Assembly (NCBI GenBank): GCA_028554795.2
Contig: CM068841.1
Location: forward strand, 23,927,308 to 23,991,307
Direction of reading: 5' to 3'
Length of the DNA: 64,000 bases
Source of the DNA: Sinohyriopsis cumingii
Taxonomy: Eukaryota > Mollusca > Bivalvia > Unionida > Unionidae
Positions 21,926-37,162 of the stretch are shown here, in pieces (the stretch's first letter is position 1; the number at the start of each line of letters is the position of its first letter). The notes under the pieces were generated by a model. It saw only the letters and a program-made list of their open reading frames with translations, did not search any database and had not been told where the DNA came from. A program made the translations under genes and the position numbers.

Positions 21926-22840
21926 AATAATAATAACAATAATAATGAGGACTTTGTATAGCGCCTAATCTTTACAAGCTCTAAGCGCTTTACAACATTA
22001 GACAACATCTATAAGATAAAAAACATATAAAAATATTATTACAAAAACAAACACCATGAAATTAGAAAAACATTAAAAATAAATAAAAAACATGCTGAGA
22101 ATATTTCAGGTAGGAAACATTATTAGGTCTTTAAGTTTGGTTTTGCAGTCGAAAAAAGTGAGTTTCGAGAGCACTCTTGAATGTGATCACTGTGTCCTTG
22201 TCTAAGTTCAGTGGGCTATTCATTCCACGTTGCTGGCCCTGTTATGCAAAAGAACTCTGTCTATATGACTTTGTTTTCATAGTGGGAATAATGAGTATTC
22301 GATTGTCAGATTTTTGTTGTTGTTGTGGGGTTTAACGTCATTTTTCAGCACGATAGGCTATACATGGCGGCCAGTATTAATGGTGGAGGAAGAACCCGGA
22401 AAACCCCGGAAAGAACCACCGACCCACGAGAAGCTACTGGCAAGCTTTCTCACATACCCACATTGGCTGAATCTTAGACTCGAACCGCCGCAGACAGAGG
22501 TGAGATGGCAGTGATCCGTAACGAAGAGCGCTTTAGACCACTCGGCCACTCGGGGCCCCCCGATTGTCAGAAGAGGAGCGTAAGTATCTTGCTGGTGTAT
22601 ACACATGGGTGAGGTCTAATAGGTATGCTGTACTAGAGTCCGACAGTGAGACGTAGCACAGAGAACAAATTTTGTGTTTGATTCTGGATCGAAAGGAATG
22701 CCAGTGTAGGGTGCAGAGCAGCGGGGTGGTGTGCTCTGAACGTGGTACTCTAAGAATGATCCGAGCAGCTGTGTTTTGAACTTTTGAAGTTTCTGGAGTA
22801 GATATTGAGATGAAGCAGACAGAACTGAGTTATAAAGTTA
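21926..22840 (-). mobile_element. 5'-truncated non-LTR retrotransposon (CR1/L2-like), interrupted by a SINE
   Basis: Same family as 51062-52125 but on the minus strand. It starts at the (AAT)n tail, with GCGCTTAGAGC-type 3' end sequence, and runs to a truncation near 22840. The reverse complement encodes the terminal part of the reverse-transcriptase ORF (for example SSQYLLQKLQK) with stops. A SINE is inserted at 22311-22560. Confidence 0.8.
22311..22560 (-). mobile_element. tRNA-derived SINE (copy 2, most complete)
   Basis: Bounded by an exact 11-bp target duplication CGATTGTCAGA (22300-22310 and 22561-22571). On the minus strand: A box TGGCCGAGTGG (22538-22548), B box GGTTCGAGTCT (22476-22486), a central domain with GTGGGTATGTGAGAAAGC and TTCCGGGTTCTTCCTCCACC, then a GTTGTTG-type tail. 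The head resembles a Leu/Ser tRNA (GTGGCCGAGTGGTCTAA). The central part recalls the conserved central domains of mollusc SINEs. It is nested in a LINE. Confidence 0.9.
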
Positions 22841-25800
22841 CAAATCACTAATAAAGATATACATCTATATTGCTCTTTTTGTTAAAAAAGAAATATATAA
22901 TAAATATATGTCTATGTTTACATACCTGCTGATTTCAACCCTGTTAGATTTTATTGATATCAACTTCAGTGAGTAATTCGAAGCAAACCAATTTTATCCA
23001 AAATGAAATTCTAAATCGAAATGAAAATATTGCTAATGTGGCCTTCTGCGATGTGAAAAAATCTTGTTAGACATAATTCTAACTTTATGGCAGTGCCAAA
23101 ATAATTATTATTTGTGTGTTTCCTTAATTACTTTTTTTCTTCATTTGTTTAGTTTTCATTTGATGGGATGGTGTTTTTTTTTTACCATTTCATTCTGATC
23201 CAAGCTCAAAAAGTTCACGATCATTAAGAAACATTTTACATGGCTGCATTTTCTGAATGAAGGACTGTAGCAACACGGCTGTATGGCTGTAGCAGCATGG
23301 CATTGCCATAGAAACATTACAGAAGCTTATAACTGCTTCTGCTTGTTGCTTATATGTCCTCCAAAAGAGCACAGCAGCGGCCATCTCTGACACAATGTAA
23401 CTGGTACTCACCTCGTGCGAAAAGCGGCATTGACATAAGGGCCTTGACCTTAACACTTCCTGCGAGTGTAATTGGTTCTGAATGAAAATGGTGCTGATCT
23501 GAGCACTGACCTTATCAAGACTTTATAAAGGACACTCAAACCCAGGCCTATTTGACCGTACGGTCAAGTTGTAGGTGATTGCTTGTAGTTTTTGTACTTC
23601 CCTGAGGTCATAAAAACAGTGACTTGTATATGCATACGGGAAATTGAATAAGGTTTGCCTTTGGTTGCATTCCAGTAAACAAGTTGACAGATCTCTGACA
23701 TTGATTTAATATCAAAGGTCTTGAGTCTCTTTTTTTTTAGCCGTGACTTGTTGTCATGTTGACACAAACAAGAAAGCATATATATGTATCAATATGAATA
23801 GTGTACGGATATACGGATATATTTGAATCATATCTTGAACGTATCTATAATTTGTTTTCTTCAAAATAAAAAGTGTATATCCAACGGAACGGAGGATGTG
23901 GGTATAGACTGAAATTGTTTCATTTGATTGCCGATCTACGATATCAAGGTTCAGGTCTAAGACCATAACAAGAACTTTGTACTGCACATATAACTAACTT
24001 GGGAATATCTTAACATTATATAAGACAATATGTTTATTTCCAAATTTCGTTTGCCAAATTTCTCAGATTTTAGAGATGTTTCAATACTCAACAGCTAAAA
24101 ATAATGAAAGGATTCAAGCGAAGTTATTCTGGATTAATATAAATCCTTTTTGGCCGGTAGAGAGTCAATCCCTTAGATGGATTCTTATTTCTGTTCTTTC
24201 TTACTTTTTTCTTTTCTTCTAAAAGTATCAAATTGAGTCACAGCAGAGCATACGAAAGTGTGGTAGGAGCTATAATATTAATCTTGCACAGTAAGGAACT
24301 GTAAATTTTAAAAAAGAAATTAAAATAACTCCAAAATATTACATTTTCGTTTCACTTGCATAAAACGTATCAAAACTCAGCATCATATAATATCTAAGTA
24401 TAGACTTACCGACAGAAAACATATTTAATAAATGTTGGCAAACTGCCTCTATCGTATTCTTTGACTGTAGATGTAGATGCTTCGAAGGTTCTCTGTAATT
24501 AATATTTTCAGTTGTAACTGACAATTGGAGCCGAATTCATCATCAGAGTTAAAACTTTTGATAAAAGCAAATCTAGAATATAATCATTTATACAGGACTC
24601 CTTTTTATCTCAATTCTGTTGTAATTCTGAAGCTTTATTTGTGAAAGAGATTGATATTTAGCGCATTGGTATCAAGCCAAATTCGGTCTTCTTACGTCCT
24701 AGTGTGCATACCATGTAGATAATAAATAATTTAGTTTGCAATGACTATATATTGATATTCAATAATAAAACATGAAGAACATAGATTTGGACGTTGTTTG
24801 TAGTGTACCAGCTTATGCTGGAACAAGAGGGAAGAACTTTGGCGTACGGGTTTAAAGTTTTTCTTGAGTTATCCCTGGCTTCCCTGCATAATAGCAATAC
24901 GTTTGTGTTCATAGCTGTTATATAACCGATTAATATATGGACATAAATTACATTTCATAAGCAGAGGAAAAATACTAAAACCTACACCCACTCTGTACGT
25001 GCCATTTTAATATTTAAGTACGGTGGACATAAAAAGTCGTTTCAGTCAGCGCAGCAAAATATGTAATGACCGTTTATAATTTATTGACGCTTTTAAAGTT
25101 GTTTGTCAGAATATTCAGGTCCAAAGCTCAAACTACTGCGTCATCGTCATTCTTTATGATGTAAATACTTCAATTTTCATAAATGTATACATATCTCATC
25201 CAGTTTTCATGACCTATCCTTGAGATCTTGCTAAAATTAAAAATCTAGAATTTAGTTGCATTCTTGCTGAGGGAGAGAAGTTTTTTTCCCGGGGACACAA
25301 CACGGAATCCGACCCGGACTGACACTATCGTAAAATTCAAACCCGCGCTATTCGAGTGCTTGCGTTCCCGGCATTTTGAAATTGCAGTCAATGATATCTT
25401 TTCTGAGTGATAGTTTTCAATCTATCATGTGGAACAGGATATCTATGTTTAACTTTAGAAGGGTTTTCTATGTTAAAAATGGTCATAGCTTTTGGTACAC
25501 CGAGGACTGTCAGATATTTACATTAATTATTATTTAACGTAAGTAAAAATGCCATGAAACACTTTTGTTAACCTATTTAACAGAGAAAAAACGATTTGTT
25601 TATTTTCTCTTACAATGTTAGCAATCATGCATACAGTAAAATACCTTATAACTGAAAGCTGATTAGACTGAAAAGTATACATGTTAAAAACACAAACAAC
25701 TTTCTTAATTGTTTGACCTCTTACATGCACACAGACACAAATCCATTTATCTCATAATTAAGCTCTCTAAAGTCCAGTTACGTGAGCTTTATCCCTATTT

Positions 25801-26412
25801 CACACTCGCACACACATTCTTTTTATCTCTGCCCCAGTCCTTCTCAAATCACATAAAAAACAATAACGTTCATGTGGTTTTTTAATTTTTGCGTTATGTC
25901 TTAAAATTTAGGACTGGTGTTTGTAATGGAGTGGTTGTTCAACTATTTATAAAACAACGAAATAAAGAAAACAAAATCTGACTAAATGAAAATATTAAAT
26001 GCTTTTTCACACTACAATGTTAATTTCATTTTCTGAAATGACAGAACAAATAGCCACTAGTAGCGTACTAACGGCGGGGGTGGGGTGGGAAGGTGACGTG
26101 GAAGTTGTCCGGGTTGCCAGAGATCTTGGGGCGCCAAAGCGGCGGATGAAAATAAAAATATAGGAAAATCGTTAGTGAGGCCCTTTACCCCTGGTACACT
26201 ACTGATGGCCTAACAGATATGTTTGGGAATATCAAACCAGAAATTAGTTTACATCTTTTCATTATGCTTAGACGAAACTGCTAAAAGTGCCAAAGCATCA
26301 TTTCGTGTGTAATACAGTAACATAGTCCAGGCTACAAGGTCATGGTAGGTGCATCTGTCATTTAAATATTCATCGTGTTAAGGAAAATATCCAAACACAC
26401 TGTATTTCCTAA
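22841..26412. other. Intergenic, nothing recognised
   Basis: AT-rich with scattered short ORFs (23190-23456, 23754-23987, 25530-25730) that show no conserved motif. No shared repeats were seen. Confidence 0.45.
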
Positions 26413-26805
26413 CTAGAATAAAAGAACATCAGCAAAGGAAGTAATGTGCAATTGGCCTTCTACGTGTGAACCAAGCGTTCCAGCAATCCAGACTTGATCA
26501 CCTTTACTCAAACGCACGATGGCACTATTTCATGCCTGCGTGTCATGAGCTTCCTGGACACCATCGGCAACAGCCTCGTTTTGCTTCACTCGGTCGACCT
26601 CCAACGCTGGCTCGATCTCACGGTCATGTCGGTTAACAATAGAACAGGAAAAGGTAAACTCCGTTTACCGGGACGATGAATATTCCAGTGTAGTTGTCAT
26701 ATCCGTTGCCTTCATTCACATGGACTGCAATGCATACAATAATCCGATCGTCTTGGATGCCGTTTATACTGTGGTTAAGATAGCTGGAGAATGCAACGCC
26801 GTTTT
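26413..26805 (-). pseudogene. C1q-domain terminal exon, broken
   Basis: On the minus strand, a 3' splice-like site (ATTTTCAG) precedes 26805. The exon then reads NGVAFSSYLNHSINGIQDD, VNEGNGYDNYTGIFIVPVNG and VYLFLFY. After a one-base frameshift it continues with EALEV-type sequence, QNEAVADGVQ, an in-frame TGA, and then VRLSKGDQVWIAGTLG and HVEGQLHITSFADVLLF before TAG at 26413-26415. This is the full beta-sandwich C1q domain of secreted C1q-domain lectins (innate recognition in molluscs). The frameshift and the stop make it a pseudogene or an inactive allele. The upstream exons with signal peptide were not found. Confidence 0.85.
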
Positions 26806-26821
26806 CTGAAAATGTATACAT

Positions 26822-29415
26822 AAATATTATAATATTGGTTGCATTGTTAATATGTATGAATCAGTAAAATTAGTAAATGCCTTTTTTGGCAGCAGCTGTT
26901 ATAATTGAACCTTCGAGAGACCAAAATTAGTGAAATATTCTTCAGAAACTCAGACCACTAAATCATTGTCCTGTGTCATTAATTTTAGCGTTTTTGTTCG
27001 ATTTATGGCTTAGAACACAACATATAAATTTCTCGATTAAATTTAAATGGAACTTTCTAAGCAAACAATCTATTTTGAGCAAGTTTGGACTGAAAATTTT
27101 TAATTATAATTTTTGACATACATTTTCGATCTACATTTGTACTAGAAGTAAGAAAAGAAATCAATGTTTTCACAATTTTGTTAACTTGGTTCTTCTTTAC
27201 ATTCTAAATTGTAATGATATAACTTAAATATATCTCTTCGGAATATTTTTCTGTTAAGCGTGCGTTTCGTGCTTAGCACCTTACACATAATCAATAGGTG
27301 AACTCCAAGATATAAACTACATTCTCAGGCTCAGCTGATATTAGAGCTATTTCGGAGAGGTCATAGTGTACAAAACTGATAATGGAGCATTTCGAGACGA
27401 TCTATATTTCATCAAGATAACATCTGTAAAGCTGTATTCTGTCAGATAAAATCGTGTTGCCCTTCCCTTTCAGACACATGCATTGCAGAAAAATGTAAAC
27501 GCAGTGAACAAACTGTTTAATTTATTTAATACGAATATTTGGAGTTTAATGTTATGTATAATTAATTGTATATGCTAGTTTTTTTTCCATGATTATATAT
27601 TATGCATAATTGTATTTTGGACTTAACCTTGTCCAAAATTAAATTCATTGTGTACCTGACTAGAGTCAATCATTCTGTAAACAAATAATACAAAGTTAAA
27701 ATTTCTCTGTGAATGTGAGATAAATATTATGATCAAGAGCAATAAAATTAAACATTTATTTGGGTTAGGACATTGGTATTCCCCGTGGAATAATCTATTT
27801 TACCTGGTCATTACCGCATTCATTAGTATAAGTTTTGTAACAGATTGTATCATTTTAAAGCTAGAATTTTCTAGAAATGAACTTTTGATCCATATCCTGG
27901 CTCTTCGTTTCTTTTCTTTTCTATAAATAATGCAGAACACATTTCTATTGCCGAGTTGAGGTTTTCATTTTGGTGGAATTATGTATTCAAATAATTATTC
28001 ACTAGAAATACAAAGCGCACATCTTGGACATAAATATTACTCTGGAATAATAGTGAATTCAGACAAGACATTTTTGACTATATTATTGTGATTACTTGGA
28101 CGACTGTTACTACATCATCACACTTCAACCCACAGGTACATTAGTATATTCAAGATTACAGGCACATCGACGCCATGGGCAATGACTTTTAATTGGATCA
28201 CCACTGCAATTTAATTAGGACTGGTAAGACAAATTGTTGGAGGTGATAGAACGTTTTGGACTATTTGGGATTTAATTCACAATACTGTAAGTTCTTATTA
28301 AATATCACTTTCAAGAGAACAAATTATTTGTTAAAATTTACAAAACTGTTTGATTTTCGCTCTTTTCCGTTACTTAGTTTTTAAGACCATAGGGTCGTAA
28401 TAATCCGATCAAATGGAATATGACAATGCTTGACGACAATATTGATGTTTTTATATATAAATATCATTGTTTGCAAGTTTTACTGTTGTTTTTAATTGAC
28501 ACCATTTCAAACATAACTTTAAATTTCCTTTTTGTTTACATGTATAGCAATCATACATATACATTTAAAAGCGTTCCAAAAATATTATGTAATCTATTAA
28601 TGCAGGCATAACCGAAACGAAACAACTTTGTCCCTCTGGCATTCATCTTTATTAAACAATATCAGTAGTTGTATAGGACAGTGGGGCTTCAACTGGCACT
28701 ATTGCTATTAAAAGGAACTGAACACTGGGTTTCCACTTTGAAGAAGGAAATTTTTTCTCTACATGCCGATCTGAGAGTTCGAAAAGATTCCAATACAGGA
28801 GTTGGAGATTTATCAAAGTCTGAGAATTCAAAATTAAAATTAAACAGAAAACATGCAAAAATCAAAATCTAAAAAGAATATTTTTAATGTGTGATTGGAT
28901 ACACTTTAATTGCTAGATGTGGTGTATTGCTCACAGCAAAGGTGTGTTGGAAAGTACGTTCGGGTATTGGATAGAACGTGGGGTGTTGGATCCTAGGTGA
29001 TTCCATGTTGGTTACTCCAACGGCATGTTGGTGGTATATAGTTTGTTTGTTTTGTTGATAACTAGGTGTTGGTCATTTAAAATGGTGTGTTGAATATCAG
29101 AAGTGGAGTGTTTTGATCGTAAGCTTTAGGTAGGTTCACTCCAACATCTTTTTCTTGCTACAGTCTTGACTTTGGACAGTAGATAACTGCGTATTGGTCA
29201 CTCGAAACGGCACGTAGATTATGTTGTGTCCTGAGTTGTCCATTAGATCACTGGGTATAATTTACTCCAAGTTTGGGTTGATGGTAGAGTAAGAATGTTG
29301 GATAGTAGATAAATCGTTGTTGGTTACTTGTTCGACTAAGTAAGGCAGCTGTGACGAATGATGTAAGTAAACGTTAGTCTGAAGTAGACGTGAGTTTTTT
29401 CGAGCTTGTATTACA
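26822..29415. other. Intergenic, nothing recognised
   Basis: AT-rich. A degenerate run of TGTTGG-type words lies at 28930-29300. Short ORFs (27729-27926, 28420-28611, 28669-28872) have no conserved motifs. Confidence 0.45.
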
Positions 29416-29910
29416 TATTTAGTACATATGTTTGGACATGGACAAGTTACGCCTGTAGAAGTTAATGTTAAAGCTATTTCTAAACTCTCAGTGCCTATCA
29501 ATAAAAATCAACTGATACGATATTCTGGTATCGCTAGATATTATCGGAAATTTGTTCAGTGTTTTTTATAATTGCTTAGCCTCTGACCAATTTGCTGAGT
29601 GCAAGAAAAACAAGTTTTATATGAGTGACAAATGTCAGGAGGCGTTCGGTAAATTAAAGGCTTTGCTTATAAGTTCACCAGTTCTTTCACCTCCAGAGCT
29701 CAACCAATCAATTTAGATGTTTGTTGTTGCAGGTGATGTAGGGATTGGTGCCGTATTAATTGAAGACGCAACAATGGTGTGGATCATCCAGTGTGTTATT
29801 TAATTAATAAAAATTAAACACGCACCGTATAAATCATTCCATTATCGAGAAGGAGAGCTTGTTTTTAATTTTTACCTTGCAATCCTTTGAAGTGTATATT
29901 AGTATTACAG
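29416..29910 (+). pseudogene. Ty3/gypsy-type reverse transcriptase - RNase H fragment
   Basis: Reads GHGQVTPVEVNVKAISKL and GIARYYRKFVQ, then across stops and frameshifts the linker and RNase H start (DVGIGAVLIQED-type, then VYFINKKLNTH- and YSTIEKE-type words). This is the connection region between reverse transcriptase and RNase H of Ty3/gypsy (Metaviridae) pol. No LTRs were found. It is a dead fragment. Confidence 0.8.
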
Positions 29911-30789
29911 CACTTGCCTTCTACTCACAGAATAAGCAATACAAGTCCAGTATTTGCTATAAGAAAATGCATTTTATTGTGCACGAGGTTGGTAAAAGGA
30001 GATAAATATATTTCACCTTCTTTCTTACCCCCTGCAAATACAATAATAATACATTCACTACAACTATAAATAATGCCGTCATCATGCGTTATTTTTCTGC
30101 ATTTATACATTGATTCTGTTTACAATACATTCAATACGAATGACTTACTATCCCATATATTTATTAATTATCCATCTAGAGAGATAGTGGACCAAATAAA
30201 CCTGAACACAACAACCAATGTGTAGAGCAAAAGTAGAGAGCAGACAGACAGGCAGACAAACGTACGACAGAATGATAGGCTCGGAAAAGAATATACAGGT
30301 TGATAACCTATTAAAGGTACTAAAATACACCAACATACATTTCAGAGAAATATACAGAGTACATATAAAATAAACTGTTACCTTAACCATATTATAAATA
30401 TATTTACCTTTTCATATGGAAGATGGGTCAAGTCACATTTTCTTTGAAGCAAAAGAATCATCAGGCACCTTTCGTACTACAATCCCACAACCATTACCAA
30501 TGGATTGATCACCACTATTATGCTGTTCATACTATGTTGTTTATACAGACAAGTAGCAAACTGACCAATCAGAAAGTTATTTACCAATTCTTGTCATACA
30601 ATAGAACAACCCAACATGAACATCAATCAGGGTAACTTCATTGCTCAGAGTGAACAAAACTCGAACACGTCATCTTGGTTGAAGGTTGCGTAAATGGATA
30701 AATATGTGTAAAAAGAGAATAAAACAATAATTCCAACTGATGACTTTACATTAACTAAATAAAATAATAAAATACCTACAACTGCGTAA
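29911..30789. other. Intergenic, nothing recognised
   Basis: AT-rich. The short ORFs on both strands show no motif. Confidence 0.45.
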
Positions 30790-31190
30790 TTAAAACATGA
30801 ATATATAAACTATAAAACATATGATCCTGTTGCACACTTTCAACCACATATTTAAATGTTGTCCTCGTTTAGGGGTATCCATCATAGTGGAAATTATGGC
30901 TTTGGAAATGGTTTCAGGCATACTGTGAAATACTCCGTTTGTTTGCAATGACTGGAGGATATGAGCTTTTGTTAGCCAGTCTGGTTCATTAACGGCTTGG
31001 GACATCACATAATCTCCAGAGGTCATCCATGAAGGTGCTTTCGTAGTTCGACTAGAACGTCGTGGTGCTGGAACAGGCAAGGAACTCTTCTCTTTTTATA
31101 ACTGATCAGTAACTACAGCGTTACTGGGGCTCTCATCCTTGGTGTGACCTGGTACTGTAGAGTCATTATCAATGTTGATCACAGTGTCTT
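30790..31190 (-). pseudogene. Probable LTR-retrotransposon polyprotein C-terminal tail
   Basis: On the minus strand a frame with one stop reads EDTVINIDNDSTVPGHTKD and then VPAPRRSSRTTKAPSWMTSG, DYVMSQAVNEPDW. An Arg/Ser-rich RRSxR-x-P-x-W motif followed by a GDY word is common at the C-terminus of gypsy-like integrases and polyproteins. The assignment rests on that motif only. It lies 0.9 kb from the gypsy RT fragment but on the other strand. Confidence 0.4.
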
Positions 31191-32353
31191 CTGTAAAAAG
31201 AAATTCATCGATTCATTTGGTAAAACCAGCAGATTGAATTTTAATGAGAAAATTGACGAAGATGAACTTTCTGTCGCGATTTACGTCTGTTTTCAGGACA
31301 TCAAGGGGCTCACCGATGAGAGGACAACCAGACTGTATCAAAGAATAGCTTCGTATATAATCTGTAGTTTAGGTCAATAGGTATACCACAGAAAATATAT
31401 TAGACAACATCAGAATGGATTTCAAGATAAACTTTCCTCAAATGGAATAAAATACCACAATTGACTTTTATCATCAGAATTAGGTTTTCCTATATCTACA
31501 TTGACAGCAAATCTTATAACATTAAAACCCATCAATTCCGAATAGGCGACGACGTAGCCTCGGCAATGCAGATGAGGAAGTAGGAAAGAAACTTAAATCA
31601 GGTAACATGGATAATCAATAAACGAGTACTCTTTTTTCTTTTTTGGTACATGCGTTTGTGTCTTTAACTATAATTGATGTAAAAATCGTCATCAGATGAG
31701 TAAATAATATTACCATTTAATAAGCTGAGGATGGAAAAACATAATGCATTCATAAATATTTGTCTATTGTACACGAGCTACGCTTGGAATAACAATTGCA
31801 TAGCTCGGAATAACAATAGTATACCTCGGTAATATATTCCGTCAGTCTAACCTATGAACATCATGACCTTTATATGTTGAATTTAAAAAAAAAAAACTAT
31901 TTTCATCATATACAACGCTTTGTTGTTATCCGAATCAACTGGGGAATATAGAATCCTAGAGACTTGTCATGCCACCCTTGACTGGACTGGTTATGGTTGA
32001 AATGACCCTCTGAACATTTGTGGCTGTAACTGATCGAACAACTACGATTTGGGTGGTCATGACTGACCAACAAAGGCCAACCATGGCGTTAATCGACAGT
32101 CGCATTATGGGAATAATTGTAGTGATGAACATTATCACTGAGGCGGTACTATTATGGTGTCTATAAGAATCGGGGAGAAAAGGGCTGCAATGACCGTTTG
32201 ATCATGTGAATGACTCCATGAAGAGCGGCCATAACCCAAATGGACCTGGGCAATTTCGACAGTCCAAACTATTGAGACAAGAGGTGCTAGGTCATCTCCT
32301 TTCTTTAAACCAAAAGGACTAGAAAAAGACAACTATGCACCAATTAAATTATC

Positions 32354-32443
<90 letters not shown>

Positions 32444-33726
32444 ATGAGGCTATTATTTCTGTCCATACATGGTGGCCAGATTGTGCTGCCTTAAAGTTCC
32501 AGGCCTTGATTAACATAGGAGTTACGTCCAGGACTGTAAACGTTGGCAAATAAAACATTGAAAACCCAATTTGTAGCTAAGCAATGAAAGGCTCCAACAT
32601 TCAGACATGCATTTCAGTCCTATAATTCCAATCGTCATTTACATGTACAACATACAGTTAACCTGTTGGTGTAACCTATCGAAATATACAATAGATAGTT
32701 ACTTAAATGGAAGATTTCTCAACGAATATACATATGCATTTCTATTCGCAACTGCACTAGCAAAAATGCCTCGTGTGGATTAGAATCAATACAACACTGC
32801 ACAAACAATGTAGTCCTAACCTAAGAATAAATACTTTACCATGATAAGTAAAGAAAATAAAATGTAGGTCACATTGGATTCTGTTTGATAATACAGGTAT
32901 AGTTCTAACAAAGGTGCGGCCATTTATCATTTCACGATTGGAACATAATCAGAAACCAATAACGTGAATATTAAACACAACATGACGCCTGAAACGTAGG
33001 TCACACAAACATCTTACTGAAATGTGGGCATAGATCTTAAAAAGATGTACCTCCTCTGTATGGTGCATACTTCTCCTCAGGATAGCATCCATTTAGCATC
33101 CGTAACGACTCATTTGGTTTCCCCTGTGGATAGCATCCATTTAGCATCCGTAACGACTCACGTGGTTACCAGCTTAAATTCATAAAATTGTTGCATTACA
33201 TATCTTGATGATTGATTCAAGCAAAAATGTTTACAATTGCACTTCTTGCCATCCCAATGTTTCCTTCTCAAAGGTGCAACACTATGTATACATGGCGAAA
33301 CAATGCTGACCTCCTTTTGTTGCCAGAGTTTCTTAAAATAAAAGATTCATATAATCATCAACTTTATTGCTTCCCGCATGAACAATGTTTGAGAATGAAT
33401 TCAATTAAGTAAAGCATGATTTTATAGGCAAAACAATTATACAGTGTGAATAAAACCTATTTTGTCTTGAGCTAATTGCACACGCGTAACCTAAGCCAGT
33501 AGCATGTGAAACATAGGTCACAATGATCTTTCTTTGCACAGTGCAATAACAATGCTAATATAATCATCTATTTTGATCATCCTAGCATGAATAAAGATTG
33601 CTATTTAGACTTAAAACACAAAATTGACCCACGTGGTGCAGCTTAAAATTTATGCGTTAGTAAACTATTTTTTATCTTTCTGTAGTACTCATTAATAAGC
33701 AAGCAGTCAACAAGTATATCTCTTCT
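31191..33726. other. Intergenic with (TA)n and short duplications
   Basis: (TA)n at 32358-32440. A 33-bp unit GGATAGCATCCATTTAGCAT... is duplicated at about 33080 and 33127. Several degenerate copies of a word like GTAGGTCACA occur (32866, 32990, 33509). No gene is recognised. Confidence 0.5.
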
Positions 33727-36997
<3,271 letters not shown>

Positions 36998-36998
36998 G

Positions 36999-37162
36999 TT
37001 GTTGTTGTTTTTATAAGGTGTAATGACATTTTTCAGCACAAGATAGGCTATGCATGGCGGTAAGTATCAATGGTGGAGGAAAAACCAGGGAAAAGACCGG
37101 GATAGAACCACTGTCTCACCATGACCTACTGCAAGCTTTCTCACATACCCACATCGGCCGAG
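36999..37162 (-). mobile_element. SINE copy 4, partial
   Basis: Contains the family tail, AATGACATTTTTCAGCACAA, the TGGTGGAGGAA word and TTTCTCACATACCCACAT, in the orientation of the 22311-22560 SINE, but lacks its tRNA-derived head (ends near CGGCCGA). Confidence 0.8.

Noticed and set aside
22358..22606. ORFs inside the SINE on both strands (also 8305-8520 and 8386-8607)
   Set aside because: They follow the SINE consensus, which is a pol III unit without coding capacity.
23190..23456. 88-codon minus-strand ORF as a host gene
   Set aside because: No conserved motif, no second copy, no splice context; length is within chance.
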